A DNA stretch of 64,000 nt from Vibrio chagasii (GCA_041879415.1 CP090851.1:186001-250000), one strand, 5' to 3'; positions 37,287 to 58,931 are shown, numbered from the stretch's first letter. Translations and numbers: made by a program. Notes: generated from the letters alone by a model not told the origin.

Positions 37287-38287
37287 TGTTAACCAACAGA
37301 ATACTTTTGCTTTTTCTACCATTATTGGTTCTTGGCTGTGCGTCCTCGGATGAACCAACCAATCAATTTGATGCTGAGTTATATTCAGGGAAGCCCATTG
37401 ACACACTGACCAACGATGACCCTCCTGTCAGTGAAAAAGAAGCGATCATGCGTGGTGATGTTGCGTTGAGAGACAATAATATCGATTTAGCACTCTACGA
37501 GTATATTCGTTCCCTCTCTTTTCCGGAGCAAGAGTTCCACGATAAAACGTTATTTACTATCGGTCGAATTCACTCATCTAGAGGTAACTATGCATTGGCT
37601 GAAAAAGCCTATTTGGCAGCTCTCGACTTCAACCCTGCTCATACAGACGTGTTAGAGCAGTTAGGTGTCTTGTACACCAAACAGCGTCGTATTGATGAAG
37701 GACGAAGCTACTTCTTCAAAGCAATTAATGCTGACCAAGTTCGTTTGAAAAACAGTAAGACGATTCAAAACTACCAAGCGCTAAGTCAGAGTGAGGTCGC
37801 TAGTTTGAAGGTTGATAGCTTATCTCCGGCATTGGCTTATATGGGAGTCGGGGTATTGGAAGATGTCGATGGAAAACATCAGATAGCCCAAGAGTACTTT
37901 AAAAAGTCGCTCACCATTGATAAGAGCTCAGTCAAAGCATTACTGAATATGGGGTATTCCCATTACATGTATGGTAACTACAAGGAAGCGTATCAATACA
38001 CGCGTTCAGCGTTAGAGCTAGAACCTAACAATGAAAAGGCGCAAAACAACCTCGCACTTATTTACTTAGCGTCGGGGGATATCAAAAAGGCAACTAATGT
38101 CTTCATGAGACATATGGATGCCCCTGAAGCGTTGAACAACGTTGGTTACTTCTTAATATTACAAGGCAAACCAGACCAAGCGGTTCCTTACCTTCAACAG
38201 GCAATCGATAAGAATCCATCTTATTACAAAATCGCGAATGAAAACCTTAATAGAGCGTTAGCGGAAGTGAGAGAGATGGAGCGGTAA
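37283..38287 (+). CDS. tadD: TadD TPR lipoprotein
   Basis: The 334-residue protein has a lipoprotein signal with lipobox LVLGC (Cys about residue 18) and tetratricopeptide repeats (for example GNYALAEKAYLAALDFNPAHTDVLEQLG and NEKAQNNLALIYLASGDIKKATNVF). TadD acts like pilotins or assembly factors for the secretin. The start at 37283 (or the next codon) overlaps the tadC stop, giving tight coupling. Confidence 0.9.
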   Translation: MMLTNRILLLFLPLLVLGCASSDEPTNQFDAELYSGKPIDTLTNDDPPVSEKEAIMRGDVALRDNNIDLALYEYIRSLSFPEQEFHDKTLFTIGRIHSSRGNYALAEKAYLAALDFNPAHTDVLEQLGVLYTKQRRIDEGRSYFFKAINADQVRLKNSKTIQNYQALSQSEVASLKVDSLSPALAYMGVGVLEDVDGKHQIAQEYFKKSLTIDKSSVKALLNMGYSHYMYGNYKEAYQYTRSALELEPNNEKAQNNLALIYLASGDIKKATNVFMRHMDAPEALNNVGYFLILQGKPDQAVPYLQQAIDKNPSYYKIANENLNRALAEVREMER

Positions 38288-38319
38288 CATTTTAATTTTG
38301 GCAAAGTGAAAGGATATTC

Positions 38320-40080
38320 ATGTCGCCTAAAAGTGAGAGTTTTAATAAAGATACCATTGTTATCTCTGCGATTTGGCTCGTATGCGCCACAGTTATCTTT
38401 ATTTACAAGTGGGAGAGTGTTTCAACACTTAGCCTGAACGACAATGACGATTATATGCGTTTCGTTCAATTTCAGGATTGGATGACAAGTGGTCATTGGT
38501 ATTTAGAGCCAATGAGTAATTTTAATGCTGCTGATGGCATTGTTATTCATTGGTCTCGTTTTCCTGATCTAATGTTGTCGCTCGTTGCCTTTCCATTGTC
38601 ATTCATTGTTGAAGAACATCTTGCGTACACCATATCCATCTCGGTTGTGCCATTACTGTATTTGCTGCTTTTTTCACTGTCATGTTTTCTCCTCGGTGAT
38701 CACTTCTTTGGAGCTAAATATCGTTTTTTTAGCATGATGTTTGCTATCTCTTCTCCTTCAATCATTCACTTCCTACCCGGCTCGATTGATCATCATAATA
38801 TTCAGCTTACCTTCGCTGTCTTGTTTTTAGCCTCGACACCGCTAAATCATAACCAATTAATCCAATCATGGCGTGTTTATGCTCAAGCACTTTTGTTGTC
38901 TTTATCTTTGTGGACAGGGTTAGAAAATGTATTGTTATTTATGATTTTCTTTGTGATTTACACCGTATATTACGGTCTTGTTCGCCATGAGTGGTTTGGC
39001 TATATCTCTAGGTTGTATGCGTGTTCCGCTCTGTTTGGGATTTGTGCGGTTTTATTAAACCGGCCTTACGATGAGTTTTTTGTCTCTAAATTCGATGAAA
39101 TTTCATTTGTTCTCATCATTCTTTTCTTTTGTGGCTGGCTTTTCGTTAATGTTTATCATCGATTAATGAGTGAAGATAAAAGCCTACTGCAAAAGATTTT
39201 ACTGTTCGTATTTCTTGCTGTTTTATTCTTAATTCCAGTGGCAATGCTTTATCCATCACTCAGCAGTGCATTGTTCATTGATTATCCTCCGATACTTAAA
39301 GTGTATTGGCTGGACCAAGTGACAGAAGCGAAACCGATCGTTAGATACGTCAACAGTCAGGGCTTTTTCTCGATAGAGAATTACGCCTTACTTGTTATTC
39401 CTGCCACGTTATACCCACTGTTTAAGAACAAAAACGATCACTGCACGATCCTGTATCTCATATTTATTTTTAACTTAGCCTTGGCGCTCTTTTGGCAGAT
39501 TAGAGTCATGAGGTTGTGTTTTGTTTTAGCGGCTCCCCTTCAAGCATATGTTGTCCTTCAGTTAGCAGATTACATCCGTTCCTCGATCATAAAAGCGGTC
39601 GTTATTTTTTCCGGAGCACCGTTAGCGGTCGCCTTTGTTATTCTCGCTCTGTCGCCAACTGAAGAAATTACAACTACTCTTGATCGAAAGGAACAATCGC
39701 TGAGTCTTCATAAGGTACTAAAAGATAACGAGATAAACTCGCATACCATACTTTCAGGAATAGAAACTGGAGCCCCTGTGTTGGCAAAGACGGATAATCG
39801 AATCATTGCTGCTCCTTATCATAGAAATATCGTTGGAAATCAGTTTCTTATTGAGGTGATGTTAGAGGAGAACCTCCACTTAGCTGAAAAGAAAATCATA
39901 GATAAAAATATCGATATTATCGTTGTCGGTAATGATCCTCACTTGTTGATGTTAAAGAAATCGGCGAGCCAGAAGGCACTTATCAATAAGCTATACAGCT
40001 CAGATACGCCGGCTTGGTTAGACGTGGTATACGACAATATCGAAAACGGATACCGAGTGTTCAGGGTGAGGGGGAACTAA
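38320..40080 (+). CDS. GT-C-like polytopic membrane protein, tad-linked
   Basis: The 586-residue protein has ten or more hydrophobic helices and a soluble C-terminal ~120 residues. The first extracytoplasmic loop contains NDNDDYMRF and IVIHWSRFPDL, and a later GSIDHHNIQ; an acidic first loop is typical of GT-C enzymes that take sugars from polyprenyl phosphate donors, such as Stt3/PglB and PMT. It resembles uncharacterised bacterial proteins with a DNDDYMRL motif. The next gene, a GtrB-like transferase, overlaps its stop by one base, supporting a joint glycosylation role. The acceptor is unknown; pilins are a candidate because of the operon context. Confidence 0.6.
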   Translation: MSPKSESFNKDTIVISAIWLVCATVIFIYKWESVSTLSLNDNDDYMRFVQFQDWMTSGHWYLEPMSNFNAADGIVIHWSRFPDLMLSLVAFPLSFIVEEHLAYTISISVVPLLYLLLFSLSCFLLGDHFFGAKYRFFSMMFAISSPSIIHFLPGSIDHHNIQLTFAVLFLASTPLNHNQLIQSWRVYAQALLLSLSLWTGLENVLLFMIFFVIYTVYYGLVRHEWFGYISRLYACSALFGICAVLLNRPYDEFFVSKFDEISFVLIILFFCGWLFVNVYHRLMSEDKSLLQKILLFVFLAVLFLIPVAMLYPSLSSALFIDYPPILKVYWLDQVTEAKPIVRYVNSQGFFSIENYALLVIPATLYPLFKNKNDHCTILYLIFIFNLALALFWQIRVMRLCFVLAAPLQAYVVLQLADYIRSSIIKAVVIFSGAPLAVAFVILALSPTEEITTTLDRKEQSLSLHKVLKDNEINSHTILSGIETGAPVLAKTDNRIIAAPYHRNIVGNQFLIEVMLEENLHLAEKKIIDKNIDIIVVGNDPHLLMLKKSASQKALINKLYSSDTPAWLDVVYDNIENGYRVFRVRGN

Positions 40081-41009
40081 TGAAGGATCAAACCATTGCC
40101 GTGTTACTCCCGTGCTTTAACGAAGCCGGGGCGGTTGGAAAAACGGTGGCTGATTTTCAACGCGCATTACCCAGTGCGACTATCTATGTGTATGACAATA
40201 ACTCTACGGATGGCACGGTCAAAGAGGCGCTACAAGCGGGCGCTGTTGTGCGACATGAATACCGTCAGGGGAAAGGTGAAGTCGTGCGGCGGATGTTTTC
40301 TGATATTGATGCAGACATTTACGTCATGGCAGATGGTGATGATACCTACGACGCTTCAATCAGCCCTGCATTGATCGAACAGCTTGTCACTGAGCAGCTC
40401 GATATGATCATCGGTAGTCGAGAGCGCTCTTCTGAGGCTTATCCTGCAGGACATATTTTGGGTAATAAGATGTTTTCGACTCTGATAAATAAAGGGTTCA
40501 ATGCTCAATTGAATGATGTTTTCTCTGGTTATCGAGTGATGAGTCATCGGTTCGTAAAAACGGTTCCTATTTTCAGTGACGGCTTTCAAATTGAGACGGA
40601 GCTAACCGTACATGCACTGCACCATAATATGTCGATCAAAGAAGTCCCCACTCATTATCATTCTAGGCCTGAAGGTACAACGAGTAAGCTAAATACACTG
40701 AGTGATGGAATCAAAATCCTCAACTTTATTTTGTTCCTGCTAAGAGACGTTAAGCCGATGTTTTTCTTCGGTGCTTTGTCAGTGTTGCTTTGCATTATCT
40801 CATTAGGGTTAGGGATTCCCGTCATTATCGATTTTATTGATACCGGGCTCGTTGAAAGAATCCCGACAGCAATTCTGTCTAGTTCAATAGCACTTATCGC
40901 AGTGATGTCTTTCTTTTGCGGTTTGATACTCGACAATGTGTCACGTGGTAGGCGAGAGATGAGGATCCTCTCGATATTAAGAAGTCACGACCATAAGCCA
41001 TCTCAGTAG
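40080..41009 (+). CDS. GtrB/DPM-like family 2 glycosyltransferase
   Basis: The 309-residue protein has a GT-A domain with TIAVLLPCFNEAGAVGKTV, YDNNSTDGT and the metal-binding DGDDTYD. Two C-terminal membrane helices follow (about residues 225-250 and 258-282). This layout is that of transferases that load a sugar on undecaprenyl or dolichyl phosphate. The ATG at 40080 shares a base with the stop of the GT-C-like gene. A GtrA-type flippase, often found with GtrB, is not in the window. It is the last gene of the tad operon. Confidence 0.8.
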   Translation: MKDQTIAVLLPCFNEAGAVGKTVADFQRALPSATIYVYDNNSTDGTVKEALQAGAVVRHEYRQGKGEVVRRMFSDIDADIYVMADGDDTYDASISPALIEQLVTEQLDMIIGSRERSSEAYPAGHILGNKMFSTLINKGFNAQLNDVFSGYRVMSHRFVKTVPIFSDGFQIETELTVHALHHNMSIKEVPTHYHSRPEGTTSKLNTLSDGIKILNFILFLLRDVKPMFFFGALSVLLCIISLGLGIPVIIDFIDTGLVERIPTAILSSSIALIAVMSFFCGLILDNVSRGRREMRILSILRSHDHKPSQ

Positions 41010-41040
41010 AAGCTAGGGATGAGAGCAAATAAGGATGAAT

Positions 41041-41071
41041 GCAAGAAGTTAGCTATTCACTAACTTCTTGC
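41041..41071. terminator. bidirectional terminator, tad operon / chromate gene
   Basis: GCAAGAAGTTAG and CTAACTTCTTGC form a perfect 12-bp stem with a 7-base loop between convergent genes. A T-run on the plus strand starts about 10 bases later (GTTTTTAG). Confidence 0.75.
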
Positions 41072-41084
41072 TTCAGTTAGGTTT

Positions 41085-42233
41085 TTAGTTAACAAAACCA
41101 GTCAGAGCGCCGAATAGCATAAATGTGCCGACAAGCCCTACGATTGGCATCTTGACCGTTTTCAATAGCCACACACCTACGATGATCAGAGCGAAGTCTA
41201 AACCGCCACTCACTGCACTTGTGAAGATTGGCTGATACAGAGCCGCAAGTAGTAATCCGACTACGGCTGCATTCACACCGGTAAGTGCACCAGCAACTAA
41301 TGGTTTACTTGCAATTGCCTGCCAGTTTTTCAATACACCCAGTAGCAATAAGAAGCCCGGTAAGAACACGGCGATTGTCGCTAACAAAGCGCCAGTAATT
41401 GGTGCTGATGGCATTAATACATAGCCTAGGTATGTCGCTAAGGTAAACATAGGACCAGGTACAGCCTGGGCTGCAGCATAGCCTGTTAGGAACGCATCTT
41501 GAGATAGTTGGTCACCAATACCATTTTGCAACAATGGAAGTACCACATGACCGCCACCGAATACTAAGCTGCCAGCTTGATAGAACAGCCCAAATACCTC
41601 GATACCTTGAGAGTATGCACTGAACAGAGGAAGGCCAACTAACAGCGCGACGAAAATAACGAGCGGTGTTATGGAGATCTGGTGTGTTGATGGAACGGTT
41701 TTGATGTCTTGTGAGGTCAAAAACTTGCTGCCAATGATTGCGGCAAATAGAAGTACCAAGATTTGCGGCCAGATCCCCGGAAGCAACAGGAGAACCACGG
41801 CAGTTATGACACATAAAGCGGTCGCAACTTTCGATTGGCAAAAGTTTTTGTACATGCCAAATGTGGCATCAGCAACCACCACAACAGCAAGCAACTTCAA
41901 ACCGTGAATGATTGAATTAAACAGAGGTGCTTCCAATAGCTGATTGCTCACCAAAGCTAATATCAACATTAAGATGACAGATGGGGAAGTAAAGCCGATA
42001 AACGCAGCAATCGCACCCGTTAAGCCACCTCTTTTGTAGCCAACCGCAAAGCCAACTTGGCTTGAACCTGGGCCGGGTAGAAATTGACTAAGCGCGACAA
42101 TTTGCCCGTACTCTTCATCAGATAGCCAGTTAAGCTTCTCAACAAAGGTTTTACGGAAGTAGCCAATGTGTGCAGCTGGTCCACCAAAGCTAATCCAGCC
42201 AAGCCAGAAAAAGGTTTTAAAAATTGAAAGCAT
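41085..42233 (-). CDS. chrA: chromate transporter (CHR) family protein
   Basis: The 382-residue inner-membrane protein has the two homologous halves of long-chain ChrA proteins. The first half has FWLGWISFGGPAAHIGYFRK and FLPGPGSSQVGFAVGY; the second has GSLVFGGGHVVLPLL and AAQAVPGPMFTLATYLGY. Such proteins export chromate or transport related anions; the actual substrate is not shown. It is divergent from a LysR gene, which is a likely regulator. Confidence 0.88.
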   Translation of the reverse strand: MLSIFKTFFWLGWISFGGPAAHIGYFRKTFVEKLNWLSDEEYGQIVALSQFLPGPGSSQVGFAVGYKRGGLTGAIAAFIGFTSPSVILMLILALVSNQLLEAPLFNSIIHGLKLLAVVVVADATFGMYKNFCQSKVATALCVITAVVLLLLPGIWPQILVLLFAAIIGSKFLTSQDIKTVPSTHQISITPLVIFVALLVGLPLFSAYSQGIEVFGLFYQAGSLVFGGGHVVLPLLQNGIGDQLSQDAFLTGYAAAQAVPGPMFTLATYLGYVLMPSAPITGALLATIAVFLPGFLLLLGVLKNWQAIASKPLVAGALTGVNAAVVGLLLAALYQPIFTSAVSGGLDFALIIVGVWLLKTVKMPIVGLVGTFMLFGALTGFVN

Positions 42234-42334
42234 GATCGATTCCAGATAAATGTTTAGCGTAATTTATGGTGACTTAAACTATGATTCAAATTAATTGTTT
42301 TAATTATAACTATTAATGAAATGGGTTTTGTTGA

Positions 42335-43264
42335 ATGGCTGATTTTAACTGGAAAGGAATCGACCTTAACTTATTGATAGCACTGCAAGCGTTGTACAAA
42401 ACGAACAGTGTCAGTAAAGCTGCTGAGCGCTGTTATGTCAGTCAGTCTGCGATGAGCCATAGCCTTCAGCGACTTAGAAAGTTGTTTGATGATCCTCTGT
42501 TTGAGCGAGTAGGGAGCAAGATGGAGGCGACGGAGAGAGCGATAGAGTTATCCAGCACTGTCGATGCTTTGCTCAATACCATTCAATCAGAAGTACTACT
42601 TTCTAAATCGTTTGATGTAGCCACTTATAAAGGCACTTGGAAAATAGGCCTGACGGATTACGCAGAGCAGATGTTTGGTCCAATGATCTTCGACTTTATT
42701 AAGCAGTCCTCTCCAAGCTCTCAGGTGGCGTTTTTTAACGTCAATCGAACCAATTATCAAAATGTATTTGAAGAGGCGAAGTTAGACATCGTCATTGGTA
42801 GTTTCGGAGAGGTGCCAAAACTGTATCGTACGAAACATCTCTATACCGAGCAGCATGTGTGCTTGCTGGATGAGTCCGTTTTAGATATTGAACTGCCTAT
42901 ATCATTGCAATCCTTTGTTTCTGTAGAGCATGCACTAGTCTCGCCAAGTGGTGAGTTAAAAACTGCCGTTGATGCAAAACTTGCTGCACTGGGTTATACG
43001 CGAAAAGTTGCGATTGCATCGAGTAACTTTTTAACCGTTAAACGCCTGATTAGTGGTAGAAAGTTGTTATGTATCGTGCCTAAGTTGGTCGCGAGAAGTG
43101 GCGCAAATACAGAGGGCTCATTGGTCGCTGTTGCTCCGCCGATAGACGTTCCCGATTTCGACATACAGCTTGTTTATCGCAAGGGGAAGCATTTAGACGA
43201 TAAGAGTAGGCACTTGAGAGATGTGATCTCGCAAGCGGTGGAGATTGTTATTGAGGCTGGGTAA
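42335..43264 (+). CDS. LysR-family transcriptional regulator
   Basis: The 309-residue protein has the LysR helix-turn-helix (SVSKAAERCYVSQSAMSHSLQRLRKLFDDPLFERVG, residues about 26-60) and an inducer-binding domain with the usual type 2 periplasmic-protein fold. It is 101 bp divergent from the chromate-transporter gene, the standard arrangement of a LysR gene and its target. Its 3' end overlaps the convergent PAP2 gene by 17 bp. Confidence 0.88.
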   Translation: MADFNWKGIDLNLLIALQALYKTNSVSKAAERCYVSQSAMSHSLQRLRKLFDDPLFERVGSKMEATERAIELSSTVDALLNTIQSEVLLSKSFDVATYKGTWKIGLTDYAEQMFGPMIFDFIKQSSPSSQVAFFNVNRTNYQNVFEEAKLDIVIGSFGEVPKLYRTKHLYTEQHVCLLDESVLDIELPISLQSFVSVEHALVSPSGELKTAVDAKLAALGYTRKVAIASSNFLTVKRLISGRKLLCIVPKLVARSGANTEGSLVAVAPPIDVPDFDIQLVYRKGKHLDDKSRHLRDVISQAVEIVIEAG

Positions 43265-44360
43265 TTGATTGGTGGTTCCGTCTAAGCAGGTATCCGATTA
43301 AGTGCCAGAGAATGACGACACATAAGGCTCCCACATAACCATCAACGGCGTAATGCCAGGCCAAATGTACCGAACCTATCTGAATGATGAAGGTGTACAC
43401 CCAAGCCACATATCCGAGTTTTTTGTTGAGTTTGAATGCAGTCATAGCCATCAACACTGCGATCGTGACATGTAAGCTAGGCATGGCAGAGATTCCCGAG
43501 CCCTTAATGATTAAGCCATCAATGTAGTTTTCCCAGAGCATGTCTTGTGTTGAAAGCATCCAAAGCGGCAGCAAGCCCTGTTCGGAAAGGTATTCGCTTT
43601 GTGATTCTAACCTCTGCATCAGCTGAGCATAAGCATCAAGGCTTTCGAAGTGATGAAAGAAAGCTGGACCAGCAGAGGAGAGTAGTGTGGCCACCACGTT
43701 GCCTATCACTAACCATGAGCTCAAGAAAGTTAGCAGAAATTGGTTACGGAGTAGTTCGTTTTTTCTATCAATGACAAAGAATAAAAGCATGCCCCACATA
43801 AGGAAAAACCATAAATTGTATAGCGCGCTGATCACCAATGAAGAGAGTGCCCCAGGGAACAAGTAGTGTGTGACTTCCCATGGAGAGAAGCCGAAGTGTA
43901 GCCATTTGTCTAAATAGTAGAAGTCTAGGTCAAATGCATAACGGTTAAAGTATGGGATGAGGGATTTTAAAAAAGTGTAGTTTGAAAAGGCCACATTGAG
44001 CGAGACCATCAAAATGATGAAACTGATTGGCTTAGATATGGGGCAAAGAAGCGTTTTGAGTTTGTTTAAAAATTTGATTGTTGGCTTTTGTTCTCTGGTA
44101 AAAAGCATATGAAAGTAGAAGTAAGTCGCCCATAAGACAAAGGAGACGTAACTAATGATCGCTAATACCTCAAGGTAAGTGTAGACATCATAGACGAGTT
44201 CATGGGGTACTAGCAGGCTGGTAAGTAAGGTGAGAGGTGTTGTTATCGCAATGAAATATAAGATTAATTTATTTCTTTTAAACTCAAAAAGTAGCGACGA
44301 TAACAAGTCTGAATGTTCTGTCTGAGAGGCGATCTTAGAAGGCGTTGTTTCTGAACCCAT
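43248..44360 (-). CDS. PAP2-superfamily membrane protein (Aur1/Ipt-like)
   Basis: The 370-residue polytopic protein has a phosphatidic-acid-phosphatase type 2 pattern: MPSLHVT (motif 2, conserved PSxH) and SVHLAWHYAVDGYVG (motif 3, SxxHxxxD type), among at least seven hydrophobic helices. Spacing and sequence resemble the inositol-phosphorylceramide-synthase-like subgroup. The substrate is unknown. The ATG at 44360 is chosen for a nearby GAGAGG; an ATG 12 bases upstream is also possible. Its gene end overlaps the convergent LysR gene. Confidence 0.72.
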   Translation of the reverse strand: MGSETTPSKIASQTEHSDLLSSLLFEFKRNKLILYFIAITTPLTLLTSLLVPHELVYDVYTYLEVLAIISYVSFVLWATYFYFHMLFTREQKPTIKFLNKLKTLLCPISKPISFIILMVSLNVAFSNYTFLKSLIPYFNRYAFDLDFYYLDKWLHFGFSPWEVTHYLFPGALSSLVISALYNLWFFLMWGMLLFFVIDRKNELLRNQFLLTFLSSWLVIGNVVATLLSSAGPAFFHHFESLDAYAQLMQRLESQSEYLSEQGLLPLWMLSTQDMLWENYIDGLIIKGSGISAMPSLHVTIAVLMAMTAFKLNKKLGYVAWVYTFIIQIGSVHLAWHYAVDGYVGALCVVILWHLIGYLLRRNHQSITQPQ

Positions 44361-44684
44361 ATTGCCTCTCATCAAGATTTTTATTCATGATTAAAGGTTA
44401 GTCCATCTGGGCTGCTTTTCTACTTGAGTCCTTCTCAAGACATCAAAAATAAACGAAATAATTCCTTCCATTTTCTACAGTCGGACTATACTTAATTTAC
44501 GACTCAAAGCAGTCGTAAAGAATAGGCTTTTTGATTTACCTAAGTAAAAAAAATTGGTTATATCCATATGATATAGCTTAAAAAACTGCCAGGCTAAATG
44601 GATTTAGTTGGTCTAAAAAGCGCTAGCTCCCCCTAGCGCTTTTTCTTTTGCATCAGTCAAATTTACTCACGTATCTTCAACCAC
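44361..44684. other. gene-free gap between PAP2 and MATE genes
   Basis: About 320 bp, AT-rich, with no convincing gene. It should hold the promoter of the PAP2 gene and contains the MATE terminator at 44615-44644; nothing else clear is visible. Confidence 0.5.
44615..44644. terminator. bidirectional terminator after MATE gene
   Basis: AAAAAGCGCTAG and CTAGCGCTTTTT form a perfect 12-bp stem with loop CTCCCC, with T-runs on both strands. It lies about 40 bases downstream of the minus-strand MATE gene. Confidence 0.88.
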
Positions 44685-46025
44685 TTAAAGCGAGAAACGA
44701 GTCCATTTTTTTGCTCGCCAGCGATACGCCATAATGATGCCTCGGAACCATTCATCCATCGCGATCGCCATCCAAGCACCAAGCACACCATAACCCCAGT
44801 GCACGCCAAGCAAATAGCTCATGGCAACCCCAATGCCCCACATGCTGAGGATGCCCATTTTTACTGGGAACTTAATATCGCCAGCGGCTTTCAAGCATGA
44901 AATGAAGATAAGGTTAAATACTCGACCGGCTTCGAGAATGATTGACCCCGCAATCAGCCCTGCTGCTAATGCGATGATCTCAGGATCTTGTGTAAATAGG
45001 TCGAGAATCTCATAACGGAATAGGTAAACCACACAGGTGATCGTGGTTGAAGCGATGAAACCCACCACAAAGTAGCGCTGTACGCGTGACGTGATTTCAT
45101 CGATCCACCCTTTACCGATGTAATAACCGGTTTGAATTTGGCTACCTTGACCAATGGCTAAAGCAAAGGCAAACGAGAGACGTGCGATGTTCTGAGCGTA
45201 GGTAAATGCCGCCAGTGATGACGTGCCCATTTGAACGACAAAGAAGGTAATGCTGATCTGTGCCATGTTGTAAGAGAGCACTTCCCCCGCGTTCATCGAG
45301 CCGATCTTCATTATCTTCTGATAGATAGACTTCGGTACCGATTTAAACTGTTTCACGGGTAGGTCTATGCCTTTACTTCTGACCACCCCAATCAAGATAA
45401 GCATGCCAATCACTTGGCTAGTTACGGTTGCAATGGCTACCCCTTGAACGCCGTATACCGGTAAGCCAAAAGGTTGGTAGAGTGCGCAGTAGTTACCGAA
45501 GATATTAATAACACCAGCAATCATGTTGATGACCATTGGAGATTTAGAGTAACCATGACTGCGAAGGATAGTGGTAAGCACCACACCAATCGTGACGTTG
45601 AAAGTGAGGGCACCGCTGATGAACAAGTATTCTTGTGCGTACTGCTCAACCTGAGCTTCAAGCTGATAGAGCGGAATAAAGTACTCTGCGCCTAGCACTG
45701 CGAAAATACTCAGCAATACACCCGTAATAATCGCTAATATGATACTGGCAACGCCAACTTGAGCGCTTTCTGTATCGCGTGAGGCGCCATTGTATTGGGC
45801 AATGAGAATACCAGTACCACTGCTGACCATGGTCGATACGATGATTAGGAAAAAGGATATCTGAGAGATAACACCAACAGCAGACACGGCTTTGTCTGAG
45901 TATCCAGATAACATGAATACATCACTGGTGTTTAGTGCTGTTCGAAGCAGTACTTCGATAAAAATTGGCCAAGTGAGCGCAACGATTCCCATGCGTTTGT
46001 TTAGGGTGGAATCAGCATTAGGCAT
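44685..46025 (-). CDS. MATE-family efflux transporter
   Basis: The 446-residue inner-membrane protein has twelve predicted helices in two homologous halves, with the MATE N-half pattern LTWPIFIEVLLRTALNTSDVFMLS and the C-half IAQISITFFVVQMG-type segments. MATE proteins export cationic drugs or metabolites with sodium or protons. It is monocistronic between terminators. The substrate cannot be read from sequence. Confidence 0.88.
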   Translation of the reverse strand: MPNADSTLNKRMGIVALTWPIFIEVLLRTALNTSDVFMLSGYSDKAVSAVGVISQISFFLIIVSTMVSSGTGILIAQYNGASRDTESAQVGVASIILAIITGVLLSIFAVLGAEYFIPLYQLEAQVEQYAQEYLFISGALTFNVTIGVVLTTILRSHGYSKSPMVINMIAGVINIFGNYCALYQPFGLPVYGVQGVAIATVTSQVIGMLILIGVVRSKGIDLPVKQFKSVPKSIYQKIMKIGSMNAGEVLSYNMAQISITFFVVQMGTSSLAAFTYAQNIARLSFAFALAIGQGSQIQTGYYIGKGWIDEITSRVQRYFVVGFIASTTITCVVYLFRYEILDLFTQDPEIIALAAGLIAGSIILEAGRVFNLIFISCLKAAGDIKFPVKMGILSMWGIGVAMSYLLGVHWGYGVLGAWMAIAMDEWFRGIIMAYRWRAKKWTRFSL

Positions 46026-46264
46026 TTAGGTTTTCTCAAAAAAAGGGAAGGCGAGACTATAGTTTAGTGGTTATTGGGTAAACGACTATCAAATTAATGT
46101 CCGGATTACGAATAAGGGTAAATATATTTTGAATAAACCCGTATTGCCCACATTCTAGCTCTTTGCTGTGAAACTTATTCGCGTGTTTCATGATGTGATT
46201 CGACCGGATTTCAGCCACTGAAAAATAGCAACAAAAGCTCAATGAGCAGGAGTGAGAGTAAAAG

Positions 46265-46285
46265 GATCATGGTAGGCCAAATACT
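46265..46285. repeat. 21-bp intergenic motif, copy 1
   Basis: Begins GATCATGG and ends CAAATACT, with TAGGC in between. It is identical to a copy at 62844-62864, and four preceding A residues are also shared. Both copies are intergenic and in the same orientation. Chance recurrence of 21 bp within 64 kb is very unlikely. Confidence 0.85.
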
Positions 46286-46318
46286 CCTATATCTTACTTT
46301 TTATGCTGATTGAGAAGT

Positions 46319-46349
46319 AAAAAAGGCACTCAGCGAGATACTGAGTGCC
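46319..46349 (-). terminator. rho-independent terminator of ygjK
   Basis: GGCACTCAG (46325-46333) pairs with CTGAGTGCC (46341-46349). On the minus strand the stem is followed by six T residues, about 65 bases after the ygjK stop. Confidence 0.9.
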
Positions 46350-46412
46350 AAAGCCTGAAATTTATGAGGTTATCTTTTCATTGAATTCCAGAAGACAGGT
46401 ATAGGTTTTAAT

Positions 46413-48800
<2,388 letters not shown>

Positions 48801-48803
48801 TTA

Positions 48804-53677
<4,874 letters not shown>

Positions 53678-53692
53678 TTATAGTCGTTATTT

Positions 53693-53775
53693 CTCAATGC
53701 TTCCTTGTAGGGAGAAAGCATTGAGGCTTTGTTCAGTATGTTCGAGCCTTGAACGGCAAGGCTCGTTACATACTG
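53693..53775. promoter_or_regulatory. two strong hairpins between ebgC and the extra permease
   Basis: CTCAATGCTT (53693-53702) pairs perfectly with AAGCATTGAG (53716-53725). Nearby, CAGTATG-n3-GAGCCTTG (53734-53751) pairs with CAAGGCTC-n4-CATACTG (53757-53775). Neither has a T-run. They may set differential expression of ebgAC and the permeases by RNA processing. Confidence 0.65.
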
Positions 53776-53794
53776 TGAATAGATAGGGTTGTTG

Positions 53795-57535
<3,741 letters not shown>

Positions 57536-57634
57536 TTACAGTGCTGTGTGATCCACTTAAAATAATGCTATTGGGTGCTTTAGGCTGCGGATTTTACAAG
57601 GGAGAAGGCGAATGAAATGTGATGTTTCAGGCAT

Positions 57635-57663
57635 AAAAAAGGCCACCCGATATATTGGTGGCC
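57635..57663 (-). terminator. terminator of ebgR
   Basis: GGCCACC (57641-57647) pairs with GGTGGCC (57657-57663); on the minus strand it is followed by six T residues. It lies 27 bases after the ebgR stop and insulates ebgR from ebgA. Confidence 0.88.
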
Positions 57664-57689
57664 TTTGGCTATCTATTTGAAAGGTATCG

Positions 57690-58757
<1,068 letters not shown>

Positions 58758-58931
58758 CTATTGTAATCAAACTGAAAGTCATTGCATTAACTTTTAGTAA
58801 AATAAATGCTCAACTCCTCTGTGATGTCTCAAATCTAACTATCTATAAATATCTCATTTAAATTCAATGAATTAGAGGGCTGTATCGATTTGTTTTTTCT
58901 ATAACTTAAACGATGTGCTGCGTGTAACTTT

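Larger units (their letters stand above)
46026..46412. other. gap with a repeated 21-bp motif and ygjK terminator
   Basis: This ~390 bp stretch has no credible gene. It contains the ygjK terminator (46319-46349) and, at 46265-46285, a 21 bp sequence that recurs exactly at 62844-62864 upstream of galM. The rest is AT-rich, with the MATE promoter presumably near 46030-46110. Confidence 0.6.
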
